From: Amorphochlora amoebiformis
Taxonomy: Eukaryota > Cercozoa > Chlorarachniophyceae
Direction: 5' to 3'
DNA length: 64,000 nt
Assembly (NCBI GenBank): GCA_054601695.1
Contig: BAAHQB010000002.1
Span: forward strand, 1,860,001-1,924,000
Part shown: one piece after another, positions 63,328 to 64,000 of the stretch
How positions within the stretch are numbered: position 1 is the first letter of the stretch
How the letters are laid out: every line of letters starts with the position of its first letter
Notes under the pieces: generated by a model
The model's input: the letters and a program-made list of their open reading frames with translations, nothing else
Told to the model about the DNA's origin: nothing
Database searches by the model: none
Position numbers and translations under genes: made by a program

Positions 63328-63732
63328 TGTATGTATATATATTATATATATATATATATATATAATATATGTATCATAGTATAATCTAGTGTGTATGTAT
63401 TGTAACATGTATAAATATATATTAAAATTTATCATAGACATTATACTACTCTGATAACTGGACTAGCACACGTGTATCGCTAGATCAGACGTTGCATAAT
63501 CACCGATAAATACCATAATACTGCGGTATACATCACAAACATGATATAATTCTAGTATCCACACTGGCGGTGTATGATGAAGACAATTTAGTAATTGCTG
63601 AAAGCTCATCCTCTTCGACTTATTTAGGTTCCTTCACTTCCGTTTCCTCCGGATCCTCATTTCTCGTTGTACTTTATCTCAACCTGCAAATATTCACAAC
63701 CCAGCCCACTAGCCCTACACCAGCAGAGGCGA
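61638..63732. other. convergent spacer: TA repeats and weak CTAG island 5
   Basis: TA/TG microsatellite runs from about 61740 to 63370. A unique stretch from 63380 to 63570 contains four CTAG sites. The unique sequence to 63732 is probably the 3' UTR of the minus-strand gene. No exon is supported; repeat-derived open frames were ignored. Confidence 0.6.
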
Positions 63733-64000
63733 TCAAGGAAACAGCTGGGCCTGGCAATCCGGTGTTTCCCTGATCATCCTGCGATGCCCCTTCTACCTAA
63801 CCTGACCGCAAGGAATATCTTAATGCCGTGAAATTACCTGCTTCTACTTCGAAGAGCAGCCTGCTCTCTCTTTTTCCGATGCATCTCCGCTAGCTCCTGC
63901 AGAGTAAAATATAATATGATGCTCATACTACTCATTTCGCGAATAAGTGCGCACCTCTGACGTAACTTTCCCCTCCTCGAGCAGCTTCTTCTCTTCACGT
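63733..64000 (-). CDS. 3' end of an unrecognised gene (partial at window edge)
   Basis: Three phase-consistent exons on minus: 63955-64000 (cut by the window end), 63838-63896 and 63733-63778. They encode a highly charged helix-like tail (EEKKLLEEGKVTSE, ELAEMHRKKREQAALRSRSR) ending QAQLFP and TGA. It resembles a coiled-coil C-terminus, and no family can be named from this much. It is convergent with MANF. Confidence 0.5.

Overview
This window is nuclear DNA of a eukaryote with spliceosomal introns. Almost half of it is (TA)n and related microsatellite, and most long open frames in it are repeat translations (Tyr/Ile/His/Met/Val). The real genes are chains of short exons (17 to about 470 nt, mostly 35-150 nt) separated by introns of 47 nt to over 3 kb that carry the microsatellites. 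I built the gene models by eye: I looked for GT..AG borders with a natural-looking peptide between them, then required the reading phase to carry through each splice. For most genes the summed exons come out as an exact multiple of three.

The gene set suggests a flagellated unicellular eukaryote, probably an alga or related protist, and not a plant, fungus or bacterium. It has a CEP41-type ciliary/centriolar rhodanese protein and a PPR protein of the 'NAAISACEK' style common in protists with complex plastids. It also has a Golgi-type sulfotransferase, a TMEM165/GDT1 transporter and a MANF/ARMET protein. I cannot name the species.

Layout, left to right: a doubtful last exon (+, 583-627); sulfotransferase (-, 2034-7340); single-pass membrane protein (+, 7629-9085); START-domain protein (-, 9597-18813); EF-hand plus GDT1 transporter (+, 19016-25644); CEP41-like protein (-, 26592-29280); PPR protein (+, about 29521-33517); a long minus-strand exon series described here as three blocks (34233-41362 unrecognised, 42581-57647 PHD finger, 58986-60757 disordered N-terminal type) that may be one gene; MANF (+, 60851-61637); and the 3' end of another gene (-, 63733-64000).

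The arrangement is regular. Genes alternate strand. Divergent starts share short unique spacers (93 to about 290 bp). Convergent ends are separated by spacers that contain islands packed with the tetranucleotide CTAG; I count 36 CTAG in 33601-34060. The sulfotransferase, GDT1, MANF and the membrane protein all enter the secretory pathway, so ER/Golgi functions are over-represented, but I see no evidence of one shared pathway. The most notable points are the EF-hand/GDT1 fusion, MANF in an apparently non-animal genome, and the CTAG islands at convergent gene ends.
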